A DNA stretch of 64,000 bases from Saprospiraceae bacterium (GTDB taxonomy: Bacteria; Bacteroidota; Bacteroidia; Chitinophagales; Saprospiraceae): the NCBI GenBank assembly GCA_016718205.1, contig JADKEB010000034.1, positions 451,230 through 515,229 of the forward strand, in the 5' to 3' direction. The translations under genes were made by a program, and so were the position numbers. The first letter of the stretch is position 1. Each line of letters starts with the position of its first letter. This document shows, piece after piece, positions 36,662 to 48,400 of this stretch. The notes beneath the pieces were generated by a model that saw only the letters and a list, made by a program, of their open reading frames with translations, was not told where the DNA came from and did no database searches.

Positions 36662-36699
36662 TTTTTATGTGAATATGTCAATGAAATGTACCCAGAATT

Positions 36700-38000
36700 C
36701 TTGGGAAAGTAAATTGTTATATCTACTTTTAATAATTAAAATTGATAAGCGAATAAAAAGGTTAATCTTCCATTTTGAGCAAGCAAATCTAATCTAAAAC
36801 TCCGTATGTTAGTTGTTAAAGGTAGATAATTTGCTCTATTGAATTGGAAAGCATACCAAAATCAATCATAATGAAATAATGTAGGACCTAAAAATCTAAA
36901 ATAAAATTTAAAAAGGATGCATCTATAAGTGTTAAAATGCTTATCTTTAGGCTTTAACATATTAAATAATACATATAAAACATTATGATGCAGTCAAAAT
37001 ACACTGTTTGAAGTACAAAACTCGTCTTTCGTCTCCAGTGGTGGCGTCTTTTCAGAAAATGTACTCCAGACTTTGAGACTTTTTCCGGACCAAATTATGT
37101 TGAGTTATCTAAGTTCTGCATTGTGGTGTTAACCCTTCCAATCGACCTCAGATACACTGGTAAAGACCATGGGTTTAAAGCTTTGAGAAGATCTTTAAGT
37201 AGTTTGCCTTTAGGACAAGGTGCCTAACACTACATGAAAGCTTATGAATTTTATAAAGGTTATATAGAAAGTTTATCCTGGATCGTATTACTTTAGACCT
37301 GATAGTCTGAACCGTTGGCACATGGGGCCGCTAAGGTTAAACCAAGAAGAAGGGGCCAATAGTTATCATCCCTTCTTTGTTATTTTCTGAAGTAAAATCT
37401 TGTAGCTGGTTTGCAGGTTCTGCTTCTAAATGGTGTAGTAGATCCCTCCTCCCAGCGGATTTTTACGGCCTTTGTTTTGGACACACCACACCTTTTAGTA
37501 AGTATTAAACTCTCCAATCACACTTGGCCATTTTGTCCTCAATGAAAATGCCGCAGTTTGCTTAATCGGGCCAACACTCGCAGTTGGTGTGAGTCGTTTG
37601 GTAAAGTACCTCAATATAGCTCTTTTGCTATTGTTCTAATTTGCCTTACGCAAGTGCTGAAATCCTCCATGGAATCTATGCTCAAAGAGCTGAAAGTGAA
37701 AATTGGATAGAACACCAAGATCACCTTCTGGCAGGTCAAACAGAATGCAAAACTTTATGGTATGATATTTATGGCAATTATCCGTATTAGCATACAATAT
37801 CTCAATCAGGATGCCTATGCGGCTTGCGAAAATCATGGAGGAAGAATACAAAACATTCCGTGACTGGTTCATAAAGATACCAGCAAAAATAGTAAGTAGT
37901 GCCCGAAATATCTATATCAAAATGGCTAAACATTATCACGCAGCTCAAAGGTGGACGTTTAGAGCACCTTATACTTCAGATATAAGTTCTACATAGTACG
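36700..38000. mobile_element. Degraded transposase region
   Basis: The 1.9-kb stretch 36662-38581 has no intact gene. Its most readable part is 37811-37996 on the plus strand, where KTFRDWFIKIPAKIVSSARNIYIKMAKHY resembles the C-terminal end of IS1380-like DDE transposases. Preceding pieces in other frames (for example around 37660-37800) read like further transposase debris. No termini or target duplication could be found. The remainder, 38000-38581, shows nothing recognisable apart from the ppdK upstream region. Confidence 0.35.
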
Positions 38001-38581
38001 ACGAAACAATTTTAGTATTTTTGATCCATTACAAATGTAAGGTCAGATATCTTATGCCCATAATCCATCAATTGTTTTTTTGGATACTTTTGTGCTTTTG
38101 CCAACCAATTACTTGCTGGCTTGACTCCACAAGTTGAACTACAACCAAAATTTTTTAATCAACATCACTCTCTATCATCCACATAAACTCAAAATTAATG
38201 TAATTTTGGTCTTCTATTTTTTCATTTTAGATTTTTAGGTTATACATTAAAAGCTCTATGGAACTACCTGATAACAAAGTTACCAATAAAAATAAATCCC
38301 TGCAATGATTTAAATCATGTTCAATTGCGAAAAAAATAAAGTTAGCATAATTTTTCTGTTTAAATTTTAAAATGGGGCTCACTGTATGCCAGTTTTTAAG
38401 CACCATTACTCGTCCTGCACCAAAAGCGGGATGGAACAGTAGAAGGTTGGTGACCATATTTTGTCGCTATACTAATGAACATCATTTCAAGAGATGACTC
38501 AAATCAGTTTATATCACAGCCCAAAACTATTTCTTTGCACTTATATTTTTGATTTTTATCTATTTTTTTAAAATTTATATT

Positions 38582-41331
38582 ATGTCTTCAGAAAAATATG
38601 TTTACAGTTTTGGTGGCGGCCAGGCTGATGGAAACGAATCAATGAAAAATCTGCTGGGTGGCAAAGGTGCCAATCTGGCTGAGATGGCAGGACATCCCAA
38701 TTTACTTTTGCCGGTACCTGCTGGCTTTACCGTCACTACAGATGTGTGTACCTATTATTACCAACATGAAAAAACCTATCCACCTTCTCTTCAGAGTGAA
38801 GTAGCTGAAGCTCTGAAAAAAATGGAAAAAATCATGGGCAGAAAATTTGGCGACAAAAAGAATCCTTTACTGCTTTCAGTAAGATCAGGTGCCAGAAGAT
38901 CTATGCCTGGTATGATGGATACCGTTCTGAACCTGGGTTTGAATGATGAAACCATAAAAGGACTCATAGAGCAGACAGGAAATGAAAGATTTGCATATGA
39001 TGCCTATCGACGGCTCGTCATGATGTATGCAGATGTGGTTATGGAAAAAGCAGCCGGTATAGAGCCCAAGGGTGGAAAAGGTATTAGGAGAGTCCTGGAA
39101 GACATCCTTGAAGATGTAAAACATAAACATGGGTATCAGATTGACACAGAATTGACTGCTGATGATCTGAAACATTTGGTTTCGGTTTTTAAGCGCAAAG
39201 TGAAAGAAACTTTGGGTCAGGCATTTCCAGAAGACCCTATTGATCAGTTATGGGGTGGAATCGGTGCAGTATTTGGTAGTTGGCAAGGAAAAAGAGCAGT
39301 GGAATACCGACGTATCGAAAAAATACCTGATGAATGGGGTACAGCTGTCAATGTGCAGGCTATGGTATTTGGAAATATGGGTAGCAATTGTGCTACCGGA
39401 GTTGCCTTTACCAGAAATCCAGGCACAGGTGATGATCATTTTTACGGAGAATTTTTGATCAATGCACAAGGCGAAGACGTCGTGGCAGGTATCAGGACAC
39501 CGTCTCCGATAAATGATTTTTCCAAAAATGATCAAAGCAGGGACCTTGATACGCTGGAAGAGTTAATGCCAAAAATGTATAAGGAACTGGATGGATTTCA
39601 GAAAAAACTTGAAAACCATTACAGAGATATGCAGGATATTGAGTTCACCATTGAGAATGGTACACTTTATATGCTACAATGTCGCGTAGGAAAGCGCAAT
39701 GGTATCGCTGCTGTCAAAATGGCTATGGACATGTATAGAGAAAAACTCATCGACAAAAATACGGCTATCATGCGTGTGGGACCAAATCAGTTGGTAGAAT
39801 TGTTACTGCCAAGACTGGATCCGGTATCTGAAAGAAGTATACCGCCGATAGCAAAAGGATTGCCTGCCGGCCCTGGAGGCGCAAAAGGCCGGGTAGTTTT
39901 TGATTCTGAAAAAGCAGTAGAATGGGCCGAGAAAAAATACCTGTGATACTAGTACGTGACGAAACATCTCCTGAAGATGTAGATGGAATGCACGCGTCCA
40001 AGGCTATTCTCACTAGTAAAGGTGGTATGACATCGCATGCCGCATTGGTAGCAAGAGGATGGGGCAAATGCTGCATCGTGGGATGTAATGAAATAGATTT
40101 CAATTCTGAACATACCTTGTTCAGAACCAAAAGTGGAAAAGTCATACACGAAGGTGACTGGATCAGTCTGAATGGTACTACGGGATTGGTATTTGAAGGT
40201 GCTCTGCCTTTGGTTTCAGTAAATATTGATGAAAACGATTCTTATCGCGAATTGATGAAATTGGTTGACGAAACCAAAGAAATAGAAGTCAGAGCAAATG
40301 TGGAAACACCGGAAGATGCATTGCATGCCATCCATTTTGGTGCAACTGGTATTGGCCTGTTCAGAACCGAGCACATGTTCTATGGTGATAACAGCGAAGA
40401 ACCTTTGTTCTTGTTACGAAAAATGATTGTCAGTGATACGGAAGTAGAAAGACGTAAAGCACTTTTAGAATTGGCAGTATATGTCAAAAAAGATATCAAA
40501 AGGACCATGGAAGTGATGAACGGACATCCTGTCACCATCAGATTGCTTGATCCTCCACTTCATGAATTTGTACCTCATGACAAAATTAAAATTGCTGAAT
40601 TGAGCCATGAACTTGGCATTAAGGTGGCTACATTAAGAAAACGGGTGATTGCTCTTCACGAAAATAATCCTATGCTTGGTCACAGAGGCGTAAGATTGGG
40701 TGTAAGTTACCCGGAGATCACTGAAATGCAAATCAGAGCTATCTTTGAAGCTGCTGTAGAACTGATTCAAAATGGTAAAAAGGCATTTCCTGAAATCATG
40801 GTGCCAGTTACCTGTACTGTAAACGAACTGAAAGATCAGAAAAGGATCGTCGAAAGAGTATATGATGAAGTATGCCTTAAAAAGGGAGTGGATAAGATTG
40901 AGTATGCTTACGGAACCATGATTGAGATACCGAGAGCGGCACTTAAAGCTGACCATATGGCAGAAGAAGCTGAATTTTTCAGTTTTGGAACCAATGACCT
41001 TACTCAAATGAGTTTTGGTTTCAGCCGTGATGATATAGGAGGATTTTTACCAGCTTATCTTGACAAAAAAATACTGAGAGATGATCCTTTTGTAACCATA
41101 GACCAGCAAGGTGTAGGGGAATTGATCAAAATCGGTATAGAAAGAGGAAGAAAGACCCGACCAAACCTTGAAGTAGGTATTTGCGGCGAACATGGAGGAG
41201 ACCCTGAGAGTGTCAAATTCTGCCACAGAATCGGTATGGATTATGTAAGTTGCTCACCATTCAGAGTACCTATCGCAAGGCTTGCAGCAGCTCAGGCTGC
41301 TGTAGAAACACCAAGGACAGCAAAAGTCTAA
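38582..41331 (+). CDS. ppdK: Pyruvate, phosphate dikinase, split by a one-base frameshift
   Basis: PPDK interconverts pyruvate + ATP + Pi with PEP + AMP + PPi. The start ATG 38582 gives MSSEKYVYSFGGGQADG. The N-terminal ATP-grasp half has LLGGKGANLAEMA, RSGARRSMPGMMDTVLNLG and GVAFTRNPGTG. The first frame stops at 39946. The second half (VILVRDETSPEDVDGMHA, swivel histidine in GGMTSHAALVARG, barrel motifs GIGLFRTEHMF, FGTNDLTQMSFG and ICGEHGGDP) is in the -1 frame. The break lies in GAG-AAAAAA-TAC near 39932-39937; a seventh A would join both halves into a normal protein of about 916 residues. It could be an assembly slip, a recent mutation, or slippage on the A run. A good terminator follows. 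Confidence 0.9.
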
Positions 41332-41355
41332 ACGTATTTTTCTGAAATATTTTAC

Positions 41356-41391
41356 ACAGGTGATATCAGTTTACTGGTATCGCCTGTTTTT
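41356..41391 (+). terminator. Rho-independent terminator of ppdK
   Basis: Stem ACAGGTGATATCAGT (41356-41370) pairs with ACTGGTATCGCCTGT (41373-41387) through all 15 positions with two G-U wobbles, followed by TTTT. It lies 25 bases past the ppdK stop. The following 350 bases up to the receptor gene show no gene. Confidence 0.8.
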
Positions 41392-41747
41392 ATGTGTGCT
41401 ATTTTTATTACCCGATCCTCAGTTAAACAAACTCTTAACAGTTGATTTATCTGCAAGATATACCATTGTGAAAAATGATTTACAAATCGTTGGATTAGGC
41501 AGTAGGGTTTAAAGTAGCAGCTTAATTTTGATATCGAAATATTGTGATACAATCATGATACAAAATATGAACTTCTTTTGGTATTCGAAATCTGTCTTTC
41601 CTGATTTGGATGAATTATTTGCCTAAAAATGATTGATCAAAAAATAAAAAAAGGATATAATTTCACTTTTAACAATTTTTGCTTTTAAAAAGCTGTAAAA
41701 ATTGTCTAATATTGCATTTTATTTATAACAACATAAAGAAGGTCTTT

Positions 41748-44700
41748 ATGAACAGATTGATAGTGATACTTGGGTGTCTTTTTTGCTTTTTTGGCAATAT
41801 GATTGCTCAGACAACCTTAGAAGGAAAAGTCACGGATGCAAAAAATAATGAGTCCATCATATACGGAACTATAGCTCTGTATAGGGGTGGAGTATTGATC
41901 ACAGGTACTGAAACAGATGCAGATGGAAACTACTTCTTATCTGATGTTCAACCGGGCACTTATGATATGGAGGCAAGCTATGTGGGTTATACTACTCAAA
42001 GGCAGACTGGTATCATTATAAAAGCAGGGCGTACCAACAGAGTCAATTTTGTACTTACTGATGATGCCAATATACTTGACCTGGGTATTGAGATCAAAGT
42101 GTACAAAATACCACTGATAGAAATAGATAATACAACACAGGGTACCACAGTCACTGCTGAAAAAATCAGGGCACTACCGACCAAGCAGATAAATGCAATA
42201 GCAGCAACATCTGCTGGTCTTTCTTCCCGGGATGGCGGAGACATATCGATAAGAGGTTCACGCTCCAATGAAACAGTCTATTTTTTGGATGGAGTGAGAG
42301 TCACAGGCAACCTGATCCCTCAGTCCGAAATTGAACAATTACAAGTAGTGATAGGAGGTATTGAGGCTAGGTACGGAGATGTGACAGGCGGCGTTATTTC
42401 ACTGACATCAAGAGGCCCTTCCAGCACAGTGACTGGATCTCTTGAGATGGAGAAGTCATTTGATGGCTACGGGTACAACCTATTGAGCGGTAATGTATCT
42501 GGGCCGATACTTAAAAATAGTAAAAAACAATCCATTTTAGGGTACCGGTTTTCAGGTCAGTACAGAAGTGTGGATGAAACCAACCCATCTGCCATTGGTT
42601 TTCGACGTGCACCTGAAGACTTGATCAGACAGCTTGAAAAAAATCCAGTATATAGTATCGGAGGTACACAATTTCCGTCATTAGAATTAGTAAGAACTGC
42701 CGAATTGGGATCAGTGTTCAAGGCGAGACCAAATGAAACAGATAGGGATATAGACCTTACTGGCAGATTGGACATAAGGCTGGCAAAAAATATAGATATA
42801 CAGTTGTCAGGAAACTACAATGACAGCAAAGATAGGTTTACACCTGGATCTTCAGGGGTCAGAGGGTCTGGTGAAACGTGGAGTTTACTCAACTGGGTAA
42901 ACAACCCTTATCAGAAGGAAAATACTTTCAGGGGCAATTTTAGATTAACTCATAAAGTGGGCAAACAAAGTACTGGCGAAGGAGCTGATAAAGCATCAGG
43001 AGCATTCAGAAATGCATCCTATACCGTTACTTTGGGATACCAAAAATCAAAATTGAATAGAGAAGATGTCAGACATGAAGACAGATTGTTTAATTATGGG
43101 TACTTTGGCAGAACAGGCAGATCATGGCAACCTGTCTTTGGTTTTTTTGATCCTTCAGATCCAAGAATTGCACAAGGCAATTTTTTTGGACATCTAGGTT
43201 TTAGAGAAGACATAGGCGAATTCGCCCTCCATCCTGACATCAATCCCATCCTCGGTTCTTATAATGCTATTGCAGGTGTCAATGTCAACGGGCTGTTGAA
43301 CCAGAATATCAATACAGCCTGGAATAATCTTTATGCAAATGTGGGGCAAGTATTTAATTCTTTTCGCAAAGAAGAAAACGATTTGTACAGTCTTAACCTT
43401 ACTGCAGGATTTGACCTGTTCCCTGGCGGCTCTGACAAAGGTAGGCACAATATTCAGTTTGGACTCATTTATGAGCAGAGCATTAATAGAGATTGGAGAG
43501 TTGCACCATTTGACCTTTGGAACCTTGCAGAAATCCAAGCCAACGGACATATCAATGGTGTAGATACGACAAAAAGACTCAGAGACACAATAGTGAATAT
43601 CCCTGGCATAGGACTTGATAGAGTGACGATATATCAAACAAATCTCAATATAGAAAGAGACAATAAGTTTTATAAAAATGTGCGGGAACTCGTCAAAAAA
43701 GGCAATAATGATTATGTCAATGTATGGGACATAGACCCAAGCCAACTCAGATTGGATATGTTTTCTGCTGCTGAACTGATCAACAGACAAGGTTTGATCA
43801 GCTACAGTGGTTATGACTATCTGGGCAATAAACTTGGGGCAGATGTTAAGTTCGAAGATTTTTTCAGTAGTCGAGATAAAGATAGTATACGCACTTTTGT
43901 AGTGGCACCCCAACAGCCTATTTATGGTGCTTTTTTTATCCAGGATAAGTTTTCTTATAAAGACATCATTTTCAGATTGGGTATGAGGGTAGATTATTTT
44001 GATGCCAATACAAAGGTGTTGAGAGACCCGTATGCACTTTATGAAATTGAGTCTGCCAAGGATTATTATGCCAGAATTGGTCAGGCGAAACCTACTTCAG
44101 TGGGAGATGATTATAGTGTATATGTTGCTTCTGATGAATCAGATGCATTAGTAGCATTCAGGCAGGGAGATCAATGGTTCAGGCCAAATGGTACTGCTGT
44201 ATCCGGAGGAAATGTCATCTATCAGGGAGGGCTTGTGTTTCCGTCTTATGTTGGTAAAATTAAAAATACTGAGAATGCCAGAGTGCTCAATATTCAGGAT
44301 CCTGATTTTGACCCGAATACATCTTTTGTGGATTACAAACCTCAGTTCAATTTTATGCCGAGACTTGCATTTTCGTTTCCTATCAGTGATGATGCCGGGT
44401 TTTTTGCTCATTATGATGTGCTGTACCAGCGACCTACTTCCAATTCATTTGCATCAGCATTGGACTATTATTTTTTTGAAGATATTTCGAGGACCAATCC
44501 AGATGGAGCCGCATTGGACAATCCAAATCTAAGACCTATCAGGACAGTGGACTATGAAGTAGGATTCCAGCAAAAATTATCAGAGTCTATGGCAATGAAG
44601 TTTTCTGCTTACTACAAAGAGATGAAGGACCTCATTCAGCAAAGAGTATTGGCAAATGTCGCATCACCATTAAACTCCTACAAACTATTTGATAATCTTG

Positions 44701-45416
44701 ATTTTGGAACTGTTAAAGGATTTTCATTTTCTCTGGATCGTCGCCGTACCAACAACCTTGAAATCAATGCTACCTATACACTACAGTTTGCAGACGGATC
44801 AGGAAGCGACGCCAATTCGTCCAATGGGATCAACAATCGAGGACCAATAAGAAACCTTATACCGCTTTCATTTGACGAGAGACACCGGTTTACTGTAGTG
44901 GCCGATTACAGATATGGTGCAGGAAAGGCATACAATGGTCCTAAAATCGGAAAAGTAGCTATACTCGAAGACTTCGGACTGAGCATGACGATGTTTTTAG
45001 TGTCAGGCCAACCATATACGCGCAATACAACCCCACAGGCTTTTAGAGGATCAGGATACGCCGGATCTGTCAACGGAGCAAGACTTCCATGGAACTTCAC
45101 CGCAGATCTGAATCTGCAAAAACGTTTTCCGGTTACTATTTCAAAAACGAGCAATAAAAAACTCTTCTTTAACGCCTACCTGAGAGTGCAAAATGTATTT
45201 AATATCAGAAATGTGATAGACCTGTATAAATATTCAAACGATCCTGATAATGATGGGTTCCTTCAGTCAAGTTTTGGTCAGGACAGAATCAAAGGAGTGG
45301 AAGATACGGGCAGAGATGTTCAGGCTTTTTTGGATGCATATTCCTGGAGATTGCTGGCACCGGGTAATTTTACTTTGCCGCGCAGGACATATGTTGGTGT
45401 AATAATGGATTTTTAA
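41748..45416 (+). CDS. TonB-dependent receptor with carboxypeptidase-like N-terminal domain
   Basis: An outer-membrane receptor of 1222 residues starting at ATG 41748 (MNRLIVILGCLFCFFGNMIAQ signal peptide). Residues 25-105 form a CarboxypepD_reg-like domain (LEGKVTDAKNNESI, GNYFLSDVQPGTYDMEASYVGY). The plug follows: TVTAEKIRALPTKQINAIAATSAGL, DISIRGSRSNETVYFLDGVRV and EARYGDVTGGVISL. The long barrel ends with RRTYVGVIMDF, the terminal phenylalanine expected for BAM insertion. Not accompanied by a SusD gene; instead it heads a three-gene set with a large exported protein and a PorV/PorQ-like porin. Likely translocates a ligand or takes part in export with those partners (inference). Confidence 0.9.
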   Translation: MNRLIVILGCLFCFFGNMIAQTTLEGKVTDAKNNESIIYGTIALYRGGVLITGTETDADGNYFLSDVQPGTYDMEASYVGYTTQRQTGIIIKAGRTNRVNFVLTDDANILDLGIEIKVYKIPLIEIDNTTQGTTVTAEKIRALPTKQINAIAATSAGLSSRDGGDISIRGSRSNETVYFLDGVRVTGNLIPQSEIEQLQVVIGGIEARYGDVTGGVISLTSRGPSSTVTGSLEMEKSFDGYGYNLLSGNVSGPILKNSKKQSILGYRFSGQYRSVDETNPSAIGFRRAPEDLIRQLEKNPVYSIGGTQFPSLELVRTAELGSVFKARPNETDRDIDLTGRLDIRLAKNIDIQLSGNYNDSKDRFTPGSSGVRGSGETWSLLNWVNNPYQKENTFRGNFRLTHKVGKQSTGEGADKASGAFRNASYTVTLGYQKSKLNREDVRHEDRLFNYGYFGRTGRSWQPVFGFFDPSDPRIAQGNFFGHLGFREDIGEFALHPDINPILGSYNAIAGVNVNGLLNQNINTAWNNLYANVGQVFNSFRKEENDLYSLNLTAGFDLFPGGSDKGRHNIQFGLIYEQSINRDWRVAPFDLWNLAEIQANGHINGVDTTKRLRDTIVNIPGIGLDRVTIYQTNLNIERDNKFYKNVRELVKKGNNDYVNVWDIDPSQLRLDMFSAAELINRQGLISYSGYDYLGNKLGADVKFEDFFSSRDKDSIRTFVVAPQQPIYGAFFIQDKFSYKDIIFRLGMRVDYFDANTKVLRDPYALYEIESAKDYYARIGQAKPTSVGDDYSVYVASDESDALVAFRQGDQWFRPNGTAVSGGNVIYQGGLVFPSYVGKIKNTENARVLNIQDPDFDPNTSFVDYKPQFNFMPRLAFSFPISDDAGFFAHYDVLYQRPTSNSFASALDYYFFEDISRTNPDGAALDNPNLRPIRTVDYEVGFQQKLSESMAMKFSAYYKEMKDLIQQRVLANVASPLNSYKLFDNLDFGTVKGFSFSLDRRRTNNLEINATYTLQFADGSGSDANSSNGINNRGPIRNLIPLSFDERHRFTVVADYRYGAGKAYNGPKIGKVAILEDFGLSMTMFLVSGQPYTRNTTPQAFRGSGYAGSVNGARLPWNFTADLNLQKRFPVTISKTSNKKLFFNAYLRVQNVFNIRNVIDLYKYSNDPDNDGFLQSSFGQDRIKGVEDTGRDVQAFLDAYSWRLLAPGNFTLPRRTYVGVIMDF

Positions 45417-45434
45417 GATTATAAACAGAAAATC

Positions 45435-48400
45435 ATGATTTTAAGATTTTTAATACTTTTTATACTTTTTGCAGGTATTCAGCATCATATGGATGCGAGA
45501 AAACCGGACAATATCGATGCTAATAAAAATACCTCTGAAGTAACGGGATGGCGAGCTGCTTGTGTAAGGCCAACCAAACAAATAGAAATGCAGGTAAACA
45601 ATGTCAGAGCCCGTCTGCTTACAGGAGGAGATATATGGTCTGAAGCTCAGTACATAGTACCCAAGCCGGCACCTGGCCAATTGCCTGTATCTGCGCTTTT
45701 TGCCGGTGGTGTGTGGATAGGAGGAGTAGATCGTGCTGGCAATATCAAGCTTTCAGGTGTCACATACAGATCTCAGGGATATGACTTTTTTGCCGGACCT
45801 CTGGACATCAACGGGACCACGGAACAAGTCCAGTGCCAGAATTGGGACAGGTTTTTTACAGTGAAAGGAAGTAGTGTCAGAAACCATTACAATAATATCC
45901 TGAAAGCAAAAGAAACAGGTACAAAAATTGTTTGTGATTCCGTGCCTGAAGATGTGCTTTATTGGCCGGGACAAGGAAACCCCTACTGGCGTGAAAAATT
46001 TAATTTTAATCTTCCTGACCAACCATTAGGAGCATATTGGGATGATGATCAGGATGGTGTTTATGACCCTTGTAAGGGTGATTTTCCATTGATTGACATC
46101 AGAGGGTGCGAACCTGACAATATCTCAGAAGCCAAAGAACTCATACCTGACGAAATGGTATTCTGGATTTATAATGACAATGGTGGCCCTCAATCTCTTT
46201 CAGGTAATCGATCCATCCAAATGGAAGTGCAGGTACAGTCATTTGCTTACTCTACCAATGATGAGATCAATGATATGACTTTCTACAGGTATAAACTGAT
46301 CAATAAAGCCAATGAAGATCTCGTGGATTGTTATTTTTCTATGTGGATAGACCCGGATCTGGGGTGCTACCAGGATGATCTCATAGGATGTGATGTATCC
46401 CGGTCACTGGCCTACGTATATAATCAGGATGCAGTAGACGGAAGTAACGGAACAGCTTGCGAAGGCACTAATACCTATGGTACAGAAATCCCTATACTTG
46501 GCATGGACTATTTTAGGGGACCACTTGGACCAAAAGTTTTCAAGAAGGGATCAGACGGCAAACCATTGCTTGATGCAAATGGGAATAAAATCCTACTGGA
46601 ACCAAGACCATTTACAGGCGAGCAGGACACGCTTGTGGAGTTGGGCATGACATCATTTACCTATGCTGAAAATTGTAGTATAGGATCTCCACCTACAGCA
46701 ACTTGTGACCCTCAACGTGGACGGGAAGAGGGGTTTTACAATTACATCAGAGGATTATGGGCAGATGGAACTCCGGTTACATTCGGAGGTACCGGATATA
46801 ATCCTGGCAGCAGAGACACAATCAGGTTTGCTTATCCTGATGAACCAAATAATAACAGAGGCTGGTCTATGTGTACAGTGCCCGGCTTACCATTTGGGGA
46901 CAGAAGGACTATGCAGGCTACAGGACCTCTGTTGCTACAGCCGGGAGCCACTAATGAGTTGATCATAGGAGTAGTATATGTTCCGGATATAGACTATCCA
47001 TGTCCTGATATCACCAGACTCAAGTTTGCTGACGACATAGCACAAGCATTATTTGACAATTGTTTTGATATCACAGATGGGCCCGATGCGCCTGATATCA
47101 CTGCAGTGGAATTGGACAGAGAGCTGATCCTCATGCTATCCAATGAGCCTAATTCTAATAATTTCAATGAGGCTTACAATGAAATAGACTTGCAGGCTCC
47201 TAGAGATGTAGATAACAAATACAAGTTTGAAGGCTATAAAGTATTTCAGCTGGCAAATGCAAGCGTTACTGCTCAGGAACTCAATGATGTCTCGAAAGCA
47301 AGGATTGTATCACAGGTGGATGTAAAAAATGGTATAAAAGAGATCTACAATTGGTCAGGACAGTCCAACCCTATTGACCCGATCTTCGGGCAACCCGTCT
47401 GGACACCATCCAAGCAAGTGTCTGGTGAAGATAGAGGGCTAAGAACAACATTCAGAGTGACTGAAGACCAATTTGCCTTAGGAGACAGAAAGTTAGTCAA
47501 CCATAAACAATACCATTTTCTGGTATTGGCATACGCTCATAATAATTGGAAAACCTTTGATAATAAATCCGGAGAAGGTCAGAGACGCCCTTATCTGGAA
47601 GGGCGAGGAAATGTAGGAGGTCCAGAAAAAAGAGCATATACGCTGGTACCCAGACCTATAGTATACGAAAATCTAAACGCGGCATACGGCGAGGGACCAA
47701 TAGTGACCAGAATTTCAGGTGAGGGGAATCCGGGCAAATTTCTGGATATTGACAGCACGATGTACGACCTTATTTTCAACAATCAGCATAAAGGCAGGAT
47801 AATTTACAAAAATGGTGCCGGACCTATCGATGCCAAGGTCATAGATCCTTTACGAATAAAGGATGGAAAATACCGGCTGGAAATAAGCGGTACTTTTGAT
47901 TACTCAAGAAGTGTCTGCGGATATGATAATAATTCGAAGTGGACATTGACGGATGTCGCGAAAAACAGAGTCTTACTTAAAGACAGATTGTTGTCAGAGG
48001 TGAAGGAGTATATCATCAATGAGCTCGGTATATCTGTCACTGTAGGCAACGGAGATGATCCCGGCACCACCCGCACAGGAACCAACGGTGGTGTTGGTGC
48101 TTCATTAGTGTACAAAGATGCCGCAGGACCGCGTTGGTTCAATGCTATCAGAGATGGAGGCATCGTTCAGTCCAATGCTCAGGGCAATGTTTCACTTCCA
48201 TTCCTTGATTTTGTTCGGAACGGATTCATTCAGGATCCTGCCGCTGCACTATCAAAAATGGGTAATGGATTTTTTGTGCCCTTCTTATCCACCAGGTTTG
48301 AGTCCGATCCCGACCTGTCATTTTATCTAAGCCCGGCAGCACGTGATTTTCAGGCTGTGATGACCAATGCCACCAATAATTCTATCAGGTATCGTGACCT

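Noticed and set aside
37636..37872. Minus-strand 78-codon frame in the transposase debris
   Set aside because: No motif and overlapped by better transposase-like sequence on the other strand.
43194..43913. 239-codon minus-strand frame inside the TonB-dependent receptor gene
   Set aside because: Low-complexity composition, no motif, and the plus-strand frame is clearly coding.
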